Source: Azoarcus sp. KH32C | Lineage (GTDB): Bacteria > Pseudomonadota > Gammaproteobacteria > Burkholderiales > Rhodocyclaceae | NCBI RefSeq assembly: GCF_000349945.1 | Contig: NC_020516.1 | Coordinates: 1,116,001-1,180,000 of the forward strand | Reading direction: 5' to 3' | Length of the DNA: 64,000 nucleotides | Shown here: positions 28,980 through 36,128 of the stretch, one piece after another | Position numbering within the stretch: the first letter of the stretch is position 1 | Layout: every line of letters begins with the position of its first letter | Position numbers and translations under genes: made by a program | Notes under the pieces: generated by a model | Databases searched by the model: none | Told to the model about the DNA's origin: nothing | Seen by the model: only the letters and a program-made list of their open reading frames with translations

Positions 28980-28993
28980 ATTGAAGGTTCAAT
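28980..28993. promoter_or_regulatory. Palindrome overlapping the rppH ribosome-binding site
   Basis: ATTGAA-GG-TTCAAT is a perfect inverted repeat ending two bases before the rppH ATG and covering its GAAGG site. It could be an operator; the spacer is too short for a stable RNA hairpin. It may also be chance. Confidence 0.3.
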
Positions 28994-28994
28994 C

Positions 28995-29525
28995 ATGCTC
29001 GACCGTGAAGGCTATCGCCCGAACGTCGGCATCGTTCTGGTGAACGCGCGTAACGAGGTATTCTGGGGCAAGCGAATCCGCGAGCATTCGTGGCAGTTCC
29101 CGCAAGGGGGCATCAAGCACGGTGAAACACCCGAGCAGGCGATGTTCCGCGAACTGTTCGAGGAAGTGGGGCTGCGCCCCGAGCACGTGAAGATTCTCGC
29201 TCGTACGCGTGGCTGGCTGCGGTATGACGTTCCGAAACACTGGATCAAACGCGAATGGCGCAACACCTATCGAGGGCAGAAACAGATCTGGTTCCTGCTC
29301 CGGCTGGTCGGTCGCGATTCCGACGTCTGCCTGCGTGCCAGCAATCACCCCGAGTTCGATGCCTGGCGTTGGAGCGACTACTGGGTGCCGCTTGACGCGG
29401 TGATCGAATTCAAGCGCAAGGTGTATCAACTGGCCCTGCTTGAATTGGCACGCAACCTCTTCCGGGTGAGTCCGCAGGATCTCCCCGAGGCCTACCGGGC
29501 CGGCGTCGAAACCCCGGAGTCCTGA
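28995..29525 (+). CDS. rppH: RNA pyrophosphohydrolase
   Basis: Removes pyrophosphate from the 5' end of mRNA and so starts RNase E-dependent decay; cytoplasmic Nudix enzyme. It has 176 residues. The Nudix box GGIKHGETPEQAMFREL.. EEVGL (about 38-60) is complete, and the RppH-typical MLDREGYRPNVGIVL start and WRWSDYW region are present. It is divergent from proS, a common arrangement in betaproteobacteria, and ends in a strong terminator. Confidence 0.96.
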   Translation: MLDREGYRPNVGIVLVNARNEVFWGKRIREHSWQFPQGGIKHGETPEQAMFRELFEEVGLRPEHVKILARTRGWLRYDVPKHWIKREWRNTYRGQKQIWFLLRLVGRDSDVCLRASNHPEFDAWRWSDYWVPLDAVIEFKRKVYQLALLELARNLFRVSPQDLPEAYRAGVETPES

Positions 29526-29534
29526 GGTCCGACC

Positions 29535-29586
29535 ATTCGCCGTATTGCATGCCTCCGGGTATGCAGTACGGCGAATTTCTTTTTGG
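29535..29586 (+). terminator. Strong intrinsic terminator of rppH
   Basis: A 16-bp stem (29535-29550 with 29561-29576, one G-U pair) and a 10-base loop are followed by TTCTTTTT. It starts 10 bases after the rppH stop. Confidence 0.93.
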
Positions 29587-29791
29587 CGTCGGCATCGCTC
29601 GCCGGCCGCCTCCGTTGCCCCGCTTCTGAACTCGTCTGCGTCATGGCGGTCAACCTGCGGTGCCGTGTGGGTTTGGCACGGGCGCCCGGATCGGACGCCC
29701 GCTCGCGGGGCGTGGTCTGGCCACGGCAGTCGCAAGAGCCGCATTCCTGTTCCGTCGCCCCATCGTCCGTGGTCCTCAAAGGGAGGTGCAT

Positions 29792-30385
29792 ATGAACCGG
29801 GAATTCGATCCGCTTCCGCAGGCGAGCCTCGCCGGCCTGTACTGCGAAGTGGCGCACACCGATAGCACTACCAAGGTTTCGCAGCATTCCCCGGCCGTCG
29901 AGGTGATGACCGACCTGACCCGCATCCCGGCAGCAACAATATCCGCCGAAACCCCGCTGGCCGAAGCCAACCGCGCGATGATGCTGCGCGGCGTTCGCCT
30001 GCTGCTCGTGACGGATTCGCGGCATCAGGTCCGGGGTGTGATCACCGTCGCCGATCTGCTCGGCGAGCGTCCCGTGCATACGGCCCGCGAACACGGCATC
30101 CCCCCCGGTGAACTGACTGTCGCGAACGTCATGACTCCGCTGGAAAGGACCGAGGCGGTGGAGCTCGGCGAAGTCATGCGCGCCGACGTCGGCCATGTCG
30201 TCGCGACCTTGCGGCGTTCCGGACGCCAGCACGCGCTGGTGCTGGATCGGCTCGAAGGCGGACGGGGCATCATCCGCGGCATCTTCTCTCTGTCGCAGAT
30301 CGCGCGCCAACTCGGCGAACCCCAGCCGCTCAGCACCGAAATCGCGCGGACCTTTGCCGAGATCGAAGCCGCCATCGCCGCGTGA
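29792..30385 (+). CDS. CBS-domain pair protein
   Basis: A 197-residue cytoplasmic protein made mostly of two CBS domains (about 45-100 and 110-175), seen as MTDLTRIPAATISAETPLAEA, the GVITVADLLG turn, VANVMTP and the second RGIFSLSQIARQL turn. CBS pairs bind adenosyl nucleotides and act as energy or redox sensors; the target is unknown. The ATG at 29792 has a GGGAGG site. The 205 bases upstream, after the rppH terminator, show no other gene. Rubrerythrin lies 161 bases downstream, with hairpins between. Confidence 0.85.
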   Translation: MNREFDPLPQASLAGLYCEVAHTDSTTKVSQHSPAVEVMTDLTRIPAATISAETPLAEANRAMMLRGVRLLLVTDSRHQVRGVITVADLLGERPVHTAREHGIPPGELTVANVMTPLERTEAVELGEVMRADVGHVVATLRRSGRQHALVLDRLEGGRGIIRGIFSLSQIARQLGEPQPLSTEIARTFAEIEAAIAA

Positions 30386-30448
30386 AGGCGCGCTGCCGCC
30401 GCAGTGGGGCGGAGATGGGGCATAGGCTCGTCCGATAAGGGACATAGG

Positions 30449-30515
30449 GGCGTTCAATTGCCCTTTGGCGAAAACGCCTTCTATGTTTGAGATATCCCCG
30501 GCTGAGGTCGGGGAT
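30449..30515 (+). promoter_or_regulatory. Structured region and candidate promoter before rubrerythrin
   Basis: Two hairpins are seen: GGCGTT/AACGCC (30449-30454 with 30473-30478, with a nested GCC/GGC) and ATCCCCG/CGGGGAT (30494-30500 with 30509-30515). A possible promoter TTGCCC (30458-30463)-18-TATGTT (30482-30487) would start transcription just before the second hairpin. Either hairpin could also end the CBS-gene transcript, though neither has a T-tract. Confidence 0.35.
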
Positions 30516-30546
30516 TCTCCATCCAACTTCTGCGAGGAGAGCAGCG

Positions 30547-30966
30547 ATGCAACTCAAAGGATCCAAAACCGAAAGTAACCTGAAGGCCGCATTTGCCGGC
30601 GAATCCCAGGCCAACCGACGCTACCTGTACTTTGCCGCAAAGGCCGACGTCGAGGGCCAGAACGACGTCGCCGCCGTCTTCAGATCGACTGCCGAAGGCG
30701 AGACCGGCCATGCGCACGGTCATCTCGAATACCTCGAAGTCAGCGGTGATCCGGCGACCGGCCTGCCCATCGGCAAGACGCGCGCCAATCTCGCTGCGGC
30801 CATCGCCGGCGAGACCCACGAGTACACCGACATGTACCCCGGCATGGCGCGGGTTGCGCGCGAAGAAGGCTTCGAGGAAATCGCCGATTGGTTCGAAACC
30901 TTGGCGAAGGCCGAGCGTTCGCACGCCAACCGCTTCCAGAAGGCACTCGACGCCTTGCAGGACTGA
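30547..30966 (+). CDS. Rubrerythrin-family diiron protein
   Basis: A 139-residue ferritin-like four-helix protein with the diiron ligand motifs EGETGH, GETHEYTDM and AERSHANRF. The C-terminal rubredoxin domain of classical rubrerythrin is missing, so electrons must come from another protein. Rubrerythrins reduce hydrogen peroxide. The ATG at 30547 (MQLKGSKTESN) matches the family N-terminus and has a GAGGAGA site. It is first in a row with the Fe-S protein and DUF3501 genes, which may supply the electrons. Confidence 0.92.
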   Translation: MQLKGSKTESNLKAAFAGESQANRRYLYFAAKADVEGQNDVAAVFRSTAEGETGHAHGHLEYLEVSGDPATGLPIGKTRANLAAAIAGETHEYTDMYPGMARVAREEGFEEIADWFETLAKAERSHANRFQKALDALQD

Positions 30967-31041
30967 GCGGCCTCGTCCCGTCTGGGCCGGGCGGTCCTGC
31001 CCGGTCGGTTTTCCGGCTCGCATCGCGAGAGGAGGGCGATC

Positions 31042-32382
31042 ATGTCGACTCGCGAAGGCAGTCTCGAAGCCCCACGGCGCCACCCCGTCGCATGGCGCGA
31101 GGCCGATTACTACGACGACGCGTCGCTCAAGCGCGAGCTCGAACGCGTCTTCGGTATCTGCCACGGATGCCGGCGCTGCGTGAACCTGTGCAACGCCTTC
31201 CCGACCCTGTTCGACCTCGTCGACAACGGTCCGACCGGCGAAGTCGACGGCGTCGACAAGCGTGATTTCATGAAGGTCGTCGATCAATGCTACCTGTGCG
31301 ACCTGTGCTTCATGACCAAGTGTCCCTATGTGCCGCCGCATGAATGGAACGTCGACTTCCCGCACCTGATGCTGCGTGCAAAGGCCGCGAAGTTCCGCAA
31401 AGGTGACGTGCGCCTGCGCGACCGCATCCTGACGAGCACCGATGCGCTCGGAAAACTCGCAGCCATTCCCGTCGTCGCGCAAACGGTCAATGCCGCCAAT
31501 CGCAATCCGGCGCTACGCACGGCACTGCAGTCGATGCTCGGCGTCGACAAGCGCCGCGAGCTCCCCCCCTATGCACCGCGCCGCTTCCGCTCGACGGCAG
31601 CGACAAGCGAGGAGGGAGAGGTGCGTGACGGGGAGCGTACGCCTGGCAAGGTCGCGATTTTTGCGACCTGCTATATCAACTACAACGAACCCGGGATCGG
31701 TCACGACTTGGTCGCGATCCTCGCCCACAACGCGATCCCGACCGTGCTCGCTCCGCAGGAAGCCTGTTGCGGCATGCCGCGCCTCGAACTCGGCGACCTC
31801 GAAGGCGTCGAGCGGCTGAAGGACCTCAACATTCCAGTGCTCGCGGAGCTCGCGCATGCCGGCTACGCGATCCTTGCCGCGATTCCGTCCTGCGCGCTGA
31901 TGTTCAAGCAGGAACTGCCACTGCTCTTCCCCGAGGATGCCGACGTACGGCTCGTCGCCGACGCGATATTCGACCCCTTCGAGTATTTCGCGCTGCGCTA
32001 TCGCGACGGCCTGCTCAACACCGACTTCAAGGCCCCGTTGGGTAAGGTCGCGTACCACATCCCTTGCCATGGACGGGTACAGAACATCGGACAGAAGACG
32101 CGCGAACTGCTCGAACTCATTCCGGGCACGGAGGTCACGACGATTGAACGCTGCTCCGGCCACGACGGCACCTGGGGCGTCAAGCAGGAGTATTTCGAGC
32201 AATCGATGCGGATCGGCCGCCCGGTTTTCCGCCAGATGGCCCAGGTCGTCGCCGACTACATCAGCTCCGATTGCCCCATCGCCGCCCGCCACATCATGCA
32301 GGGCATCCGCGACGCCGGGACGGAGTCCAACGCGGAAAAGGCGCATCCCCTGACCTTGTTGCGTCGCGCCTACGGTTTGTAA
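31042..32382 (+). CDS. GlpC/heterodisulfide-reductase-like iron-sulphur protein
   Basis: A 446-residue cytoplasmic electron-transfer protein. Near the N-terminus there are two [4Fe-4S] cysteine clusters (CHGCRRCVNLC and CYLCDLCFMTKC). The C-terminal half has two CCG-like domains of the GlpC/HdrB kind, but both are degenerate: the first keeps CCGMPRLELGD and ends SCALM instead of CxxC, and the second has CSGHDG in place of CCG. It follows rubrerythrin by 75 bases and precedes DUF3501 by 12 bases. I infer that it passes electrons to rubrerythrin; the donor is unknown. Confidence 0.88.
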   Translation: MSTREGSLEAPRRHPVAWREADYYDDASLKRELERVFGICHGCRRCVNLCNAFPTLFDLVDNGPTGEVDGVDKRDFMKVVDQCYLCDLCFMTKCPYVPPHEWNVDFPHLMLRAKAAKFRKGDVRLRDRILTSTDALGKLAAIPVVAQTVNAANRNPALRTALQSMLGVDKRRELPPYAPRRFRSTAATSEEGEVRDGERTPGKVAIFATCYINYNEPGIGHDLVAILAHNAIPTVLAPQEACCGMPRLELGDLEGVERLKDLNIPVLAELAHAGYAILAAIPSCALMFKQELPLLFPEDADVRLVADAIFDPFEYFALRYRDGLLNTDFKAPLGKVAYHIPCHGRVQNIGQKTRELLELIPGTEVTTIERCSGHDGTWGVKQEYFEQSMRIGRPVFRQMAQVVADYISSDCPIAARHIMQGIRDAGTESNAEKAHPLTLLRRAYGL

Positions 32383-32394
32383 GGAGGCAATCCG

Positions 32395-32982
32395 ATGAAC
32401 TCCATCTCCCGCGACAGCCTGATGAGTCTGGAGGAGTACGCGCGGCAGCGTGGCGCCTTCCGCCGCAACGTCATCGATCACAAGCGCAACCGCATGCTTC
32501 CGCTCGGCGAACACCTGATACTGCTGTTCGAAGACGAACTCACCATCCGCTACCAGATCCAGGAGATGCTGCGCATCGAGCGGATCTTCGAAGAAGCCGG
32601 CATCCAGGATGAACTCGACGCCTACAATCCCCTGGTGCCGGACGGCCACAACTGGAAGGCCACCGCGATGATCGAGTACCCCGATGAACAGCAACGCCGT
32701 CAACGGCTCGCTCACCTCATCGGCATCGAAGACCGCATCTGGATCCGCGTCGAAGGTTTTCCTCCCGTATTTGCGATTGCGGACGAAGACCTTGAGCGGG
32801 ACAATGACGACAAGACGTCCGCGGTGCACTTCCTGCGCTTCGAGCTCGGCCGCAGCATGATCTCAGCTCTCCGTGCCGGGGCGCCGCTCGCGGCCGGTGT
32901 TGATCACCCGGCCTACAGTGTTACCGTGTCTCCGGTCGCGGAAGCGATCCGGCAATCCTTGTGTGGAGACTTGCGAATTTGA
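32395..32982 (+). CDS. DUF3501 family protein
   Basis: A 195-residue cytoplasmic protein of the DUF3501 family, known only from its repeated association with rubrerythrin and the GlpC-like Fe-S protein. It has an N-terminal RRNVIDHKRNRMLPLGEHL segment and ends near SLCGDLRI; no cofactor motif is seen. AAGGAGG precedes the ATG by 7 bases, 12 bases after the Fe-S gene. Its stop overlaps the start of the next gene, so it is also coupled downstream. Confidence 0.85.
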   Translation: MNSISRDSLMSLEEYARQRGAFRRNVIDHKRNRMLPLGEHLILLFEDELTIRYQIQEMLRIERIFEEAGIQDELDAYNPLVPDGHNWKATAMIEYPDEQQRRQRLAHLIGIEDRIWIRVEGFPPVFAIADEDLERDNDDKTSAVHFLRFELGRSMISALRAGAPLAAGVDHPAYSVTVSPVAEAIRQSLCGDLRI

Positions 32983-33512
32983 CTTCGCCGCAATCAATCC
33001 TGCGCGGGGGCCTCGTGGCCCTCGCGCTGCTTTCGGGGCCGTCGATGGCGGGACTATTCAACGATGCCGACAAGAACTGGACAGAGGGCGAGTGGACCTT
33101 GCCCGCTGCCCCGAACGAGGCCGCGTTGCGCGAATTCTTCGTCAGCAGCGCATCGCCCAACAAGTTCATGATCGACGAGAGCAGCATTTCGGTCGGTCAG
33201 GACAGCGTCGTCCGCTATGTCCTGATGGTCCGCACCCCCGCCGGCGGGCGCAACGTCACCTTCGAGGGAATCCGCTGTGCAACGGCGGAATGGCGTATCT
33301 ACGCGACGGGCCGGGACGGCGGCGAGTGGTCCCCCGCACGGGGCTCGCAATGGCAGCCGATCACCAACACGGCCTACAACCGCACGCGGGCTGCATTGGC
33401 CCAGGACTACTTCTGCGATGGTCCCGTGCCGCCGCGCGACCGCGACGAAGTCCTGCAACGCCTGCGCAATGCCGCTTCGGGCAAGAGCAATATGACCCAC
33501 GGCGGAACCTGA
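32979..33512 (+). CDS. CNP1-like exported protein
   Basis: About 177 residues with a Sec signal peptide (cleavage near GPSMAG), so periplasmic. It belongs to the CNP1-like family (first noted in Neisseria), whose function is unknown. I prefer the TTG start at 32979: it overlaps the DUF3501 stop as TTGA and has GGAGA nine bases upstream. A GTG at 32961 would add six residues. It ends 22 bases before coq7. Confidence 0.8.
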   Translation: MTSPQSILRGGLVALALLSGPSMAGLFNDADKNWTEGEWTLPAAPNEAALREFFVSSASPNKFMIDESSISVGQDSVVRYVLMVRTPAGGRNVTFEGIRCATAEWRIYATGRDGGEWSPARGSQWQPITNTAYNRTRAALAQDYFCDGPVPPRDRDEVLQRLRNAASGKSNMTHGGT

Positions 33513-33534
33513 GAGACACGAAGAGAGGCCACTT

Positions 33535-34155
33535 ATGCTCGACCACCTGATCATCGGATTCGACAAGGCTCTGAGAACAGTCTTTGCGCCGGCTCGTAGT
33601 ATTCGGCCCGTGCCCGGTGACGACCTCCCCGAGCCTGCGCTGACCGACGAGGAGCGTCGGCACGCGGCCGCACTGATGCGCGTGAATCATTGCGGCGAGA
33701 TCTGTGCGCAGGCGCTCTATCAGGGGCAGGCCGTGATGTCGCGCGATCCGGTCATACGGCGCGAACTCGAGCAGGCATCCAACGAAGAGACCGAGCACCT
33801 TGCCTGGACCGAGCAACGCATCGCCGAACTCGGCGGTCGCAAGAGCCTGCTCAACCCAATCTGGTATGGCAGTTCATTCGCACTGGGCATGCTCGCCGGC
33901 AAGCTCGGCGACCGCTGGAATCTGGGCTTCCTCGCCGAAACCGAGCGCCAGGTCGAAGATCACCTGAGCGGACACCTCGCTCGGCTGCCGGCGGACGACG
34001 CAAAGTCGCGGGAAATCGTCGGGCAGATGAAGATCGACGAGGCACGCCATGCCGAAACGGCCGTCGGCCTCGGCGCGCATGAACTTCCCGCTCCCGCCAA
34101 GCAGCTCATGAAGCTGATGTCCCGCGTCATGACGGTCACGGCCTACCGTCTGTAA
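33535..34155 (+). CDS. coq7: Demethoxyubiquinone hydroxylase
   Basis: Hydroxylates the penultimate ubiquinone precursor (5-demethoxyubiquinone) using a diiron centre; the Coq7 alternative to the flavoprotein UbiF. 206 residues. The iron ligands are visible: Glu55 (NHCGEIC), the E-x-x-H of EETEHL (85-88), and E-x-x-H in DEARHAE near the C-terminus. Hydrophobic stretches suggest a monotopic membrane attachment. It closes the plus-strand row and faces the OsmC gene. Confidence 0.95.
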   Translation: MLDHLIIGFDKALRTVFAPARSIRPVPGDDLPEPALTDEERRHAAALMRVNHCGEICAQALYQGQAVMSRDPVIRRELEQASNEETEHLAWTEQRIAELGGRKSLLNPIWYGSSFALGMLAGKLGDRWNLGFLAETERQVEDHLSGHLARLPADDAKSREIVGQMKIDEARHAETAVGLGAHELPAPAKQLMKLMSRVMTVTAYRL

Positions 34156-34170
34156 ACATGCGCGGGAGGC

Positions 34171-34200
34171 GGGCGCCCTAGCGCTGCGGCGCCCTTTGCT
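34171..34200 (+). terminator. Probable terminator after coq7
   Basis: GGGCGCC (34171-34177) and GGCGCCC (34188-34194) form a perfect 7-bp stem with a 10-base loop, followed by TTTGCT. It lies 16 bases after the coq7 stop, between convergent genes. Confidence 0.6.
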
Positions 34201-34211
34201 GGAACAACCCC

Positions 34212-34631
34212 TTATTCGACCTCGACGATCGTCCACTCGTGGGTCAGTTCCGCCGTCTTCGCCAGCATGATCGAAGCGGAACAATATTTTTCGGCCGAAA
34301 GATGGATCGCGCGCTCCACCGCTTCCGGCTTCAGCCCCTTGCCATGCACCGTGTAGTGAAATCCGATCCGGGTGAAGACTTTCGGATCCGTCTCCGCGCG
34401 CTCGGCGATGAGCTTCACCTCGCAATTGCGCACGTCCTGACGTCCCCGCTTGAGGATCAGCACCACGTCAAACGCCGTGCAACCGCCCGCCCCGGCGAGC
34501 ATCAGCTCCATCGGGCGCGGTGCGAGATTGCGGCCACCGGCTTCCGGCGCACCGTCCATCGTCACCAGGTGACCGGTGCCCGTTTCCGCCATGAAGGTCA
34601 TCCCGTCGACCCACTTGATCGTGCATTCCAT
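34212..34631 (-). CDS. OsmC/YhfA-family thiol peroxidase-like protein
   Basis: A 139-residue OsmC-superfamily protein. The two redox cysteines are Cys51 (AGAGGCTAFD) and Cys117 (SAEKYCSAS), as in organic hydroperoxide reductases; the sequence is nearest the YhfA branch, whose role is less clear. The ATG at 34631 has GGAG seven bases upstream. Its upstream region carries a perfect palindrome (34745-34761) and a perfect FNR-type box (34830-34843), so oxygen-responsive control is possible; a TATAAG -10 on this strand (34781-34786) would place the box near -62. Confidence 0.88.
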   Translation of the reverse strand: MECTIKWVDGMTFMAETGTGHLVTMDGAPEAGGRNLAPRPMELMLAGAGGCTAFDVVLILKRGRQDVRNCEVKLIAERAETDPKVFTRIGFHYTVHGKGLKPEAVERAIHLSAEKYCSASIMLAKTAELTHEWTIVEVE

Positions 34632-34744
34632 ATCGACTCCGTTGTCTGCAGATTCGGCCGTTCGCATTCGGCCAGCTGCTCGCATTCTAATAGATAGCCG
34701 TTGTGCGACCGCGACAGGAAACTGCGTGTTCCGTGCGGTGCCGT

Positions 34745-34761
34745 ATGCTGCAATGCAGCAT
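34745..34761. promoter_or_regulatory. Perfect 17-base palindrome upstream of OsmC gene
   Basis: ATGCTGCA-A-TGCAGCAT has 8-base arms and one central base. It lies 114 bases upstream of the OsmC-type ATG, just downstream of a possible minus-strand -10, and could be an operator. The regulator is unknown. Confidence 0.4.
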
Positions 34762-34829
34762 GACAGTCGAAATAGGTGGTCTTATACAGGACTGACGAAG
34801 GAAGAGGGGGAGCGGCAGGCCATAAAAAA

Positions 34830-34843
34830 TTGATTGAAATCAA
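34830..34843. promoter_or_regulatory. Perfect FNR/ANR-type binding site
   Basis: TTGAT-N4-ATCAA matches the FNR/CRP-family anaerobic consensus at all ten fixed bases. It lies in a long gap between divergently read units. On the plus strand it would be near -45 for a TATCTT -10 or -65 for TATAGT; on the minus strand it would be near -62 for TATAAG. Confidence 0.65.
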
Positions 34844-34899
34844 GACAGTGAAAGTTAATAAGCATTGCTTATCTTGGAATTAAAACATTTATAGTGCGA

Positions 34900-35048
34900 C
34901 GCACAAAAAGAACTTGCCCTGTCCGCGAACCGTCCGGATAATGGGCACCAGTCGGATCGATGACGCCTCTCGATCCATGCAGTGTCTCCTCCACCCTCCT
35001 CCTTTGGTGTGGATTTAACGCAGTCCCGAGAGGACTGCGTTTTTTTTT
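34900..35048 (+). ncRNA. Candidate small regulatory RNA with anti-Shine-Dalgarno loop
   Basis: There is no open frame, but the region has the parts of a trans-acting RNA gene. A perfect FNR-type box and a TATAGT -10 lie upstream, so the start near 34900 is approximate. The transcript would hold a hairpin GGATCGA/TCGATCC (34954-34976), then a CU-rich stretch containing CUCCUCC twice. The second copy is shown in the loop of a small CACC/GGUG hairpin (34992-35009). It ends in a 9-bp terminator stem and nine T. The plus-strand terminator has no protein gene to serve: coq7 ends 860 bases earlier with its own hairpin, OsmC is on the other strand and rplM has its own promoter downstream. No test of expression is possible here. 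Confidence 0.5.
35018..35048 (+). terminator. Strong orphan intrinsic terminator
   Basis: ACGCAGTCC (35018-35026) pairs with GGACTGCGT (35032-35040) over a 5-base loop and is followed by eight more T (35041-35048). It is directional (plus strand). It is placed as the 3' end of the candidate small RNA; an rplM leader attenuator is the alternative. Confidence 0.92.
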
Positions 35049-35076
35049 GCCTGGATCGGTTCCTGATTCCCCGGGT

Positions 35077-35106
35077 TTGACTTTGGGGTGCCGTTTCCAT
35101 TAACAT
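35077..35106 (+). promoter_or_regulatory. Candidate rplM-rpsI promoter
   Basis: TTGACT (35077-35082), 18 bases, TAACAT (35101-35106), located after the orphan terminator and 57 bases before the rplM ATG. Confidence 0.45.
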
Positions 35107-35162
35107 CACGCGCTTTCCGTTTATTGGCCTTTGCCCCAGGCCGGACAAGATCGAGGATTCGA

Positions 35163-35591
35163 ATGAAAACGTTTTCTGCCAAGCCGCACGAAGTCAAGCG
35201 CGACTGGTTTGTTGTCGACGCGGCGGACAAGGTGCTTGGCCGGGTCGCCGCCGAGGTTGCCCGCCGTCTGCGTGGCAAGCACAAGCCTATCTATACCCCC
35301 CACGTTGATACGGGCGACTTCATCGTCGTCGTCAACGTCGAAAAGCTGCGCGTGACCGGTAACAAGGCGCAGGACAAGAAGTACTATCGTCACACCGGTT
35401 TCCCGGGCGGCATCTACGAAACCAACTTCACCAAGCTGCAGCAGCGTTTCCCCGAGCGTGTGCTCGAGAAGGCGGTGAAGGGCATGCTGCCGAAGGGGCC
35501 GCTCGGTTACGCCATGCTGAAGAAGCTGAAGTGCTATGCAGGTGCACAGCACCCGCACGCCGCTCAGCAGCCCCAAGTTCTCGAGATCTGA
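35163..35591 (+). CDS. rplM: Ribosomal protein L13
   Basis: A 142-residue large-subunit ribosomal protein needed early in 50S assembly. The start MKTFSAKPHEVKRDWFVVD is the family N-terminus, and the GFPGGIYETNF segment is in the middle. The frame is open further upstream but only this ATG has an AGGA site and family match. rpsI follows 13 bases later, the universal rplM-rpsI pair. Confidence 0.98.
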   Translation: MKTFSAKPHEVKRDWFVVDAADKVLGRVAAEVARRLRGKHKPIYTPHVDTGDFIVVVNVEKLRVTGNKAQDKKYYRHTGFPGGIYETNFTKLQQRFPERVLEKAVKGMLPKGPLGYAMLKKLKCYAGAQHPHAAQQPQVLEI

Positions 35592-35604
35592 CAGGAGCCC
35601 GTCA

Positions 35605-35997
35605 ATGGCTGTTAGCTACAACTACGGCACTGGCCGCCGCAAGACTGCGGTCGCCCGTGTGTTCATGAAGCCGGGCACCGGCAACATCGTCGTCAACGGC
35701 AAGCCCGTCGACGAATTCTTTTCGCGCGAAACCGGTCGCATGATCGTGCGTCAGCCGCTGGTGCTGACCGAGACCGAAGGTCGTTTCGACATCCTGGTGA
35801 ACGTCACCGGTGGTGGCGAGTCGGGTCAAGCCGGTGCCGTTCGTCACGGCATCACCCGCGCGCTGATCGAATACGATGCCGAGCTGAAGTCGCCGCTGCG
35901 CAAGGCCGGTTTCGTCACCCGCGATGCCCGCGAAGTCGAGCGTAAGAAGGTCGGCTTCCGTAAGGCGCGTCGCCGCAAGCAGTTCTCGAAGCGCTGA
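35605..35997 (+). CDS. rpsI: Ribosomal protein S9
   Basis: A 130-residue small-subunit protein whose C-terminal tail reaches the P-site tRNA. The start MAVSYNYGTGRRKTAVARV and the very basic end (RRRKQFSKR) are typical. ACAGGAG precedes the ATG. It is cotranscribed with rplM and ends in an intrinsic terminator. Confidence 0.98.
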   Translation: MAVSYNYGTGRRKTAVARVFMKPGTGNIVVNGKPVDEFFSRETGRMIVRQPLVLTETEGRFDILVNVTGGGESGQAGAVRHGITRALIEYDAELKSPLRKAGFVTRDAREVERKKVGFRKARRRKQFSKR

Positions 35998-36017
35998 TAC
36001 TTCGGTATCCGCTGCAC

Positions 36018-36044
36018 AAAAGCCGCCCGCGAGGCGGCTTTTTT
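36018..36044 (+). terminator. Intrinsic terminator of rplM-rpsI
   Basis: Stem AGCCGCC (36021-36027)/GGCGGCT (36033-36039), 5-base loop, then TTTTT. It starts about 20 bases after the rpsI stop. Confidence 0.93.
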
Positions 36045-36128
36045 CATTTCCGTCTGCTTCGTTGCGGAGTACGAATGCGATAATTCGCAGTCCAGGGACT
36101 GATGTCGGGCCCCTCGAAAGGAGAAAGC

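Larger units (their letters stand above)
34632..35162. promoter_or_regulatory. 531-base intergenic region with FNR box, palindromes and an RNA unit
   Basis: No protein gene is supported here. In order it holds: palindrome ATGCTGCA-A-TGCAGCAT (34745-34761); FNR-type box TTGAT-TGAA-ATCAA (34830-34843); palindrome ATAAGC-ATT-GCTTAT (34858-34872); a -10-like TATAGT (34890-34895); hairpin GGATCGA/TCGATCC (34954-34976); a CU-rich anti-Shine-Dalgarno stretch (34985-35003); an intrinsic terminator (35018-35048); and the rplM promoter (35077-35106). Confidence 0.7.

Noticed and set aside
34576..34833. 85-codon frame on the plus strand upstream of the FNR box
   Set aside because: It is antisense to the OsmC-type gene for part of its length and has no protein-like features.
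34856..34874. Palindrome ATAAGC-ATT-GCTTAT as a Fur box
   Set aside because: Aligned on its centre to the 19-base Fur consensus it matches poorly.
35088..35162. Upstream extension of rplM
   Set aside because: It would cover the predicted promoter; L13 proteins begin at MKTFSAK.
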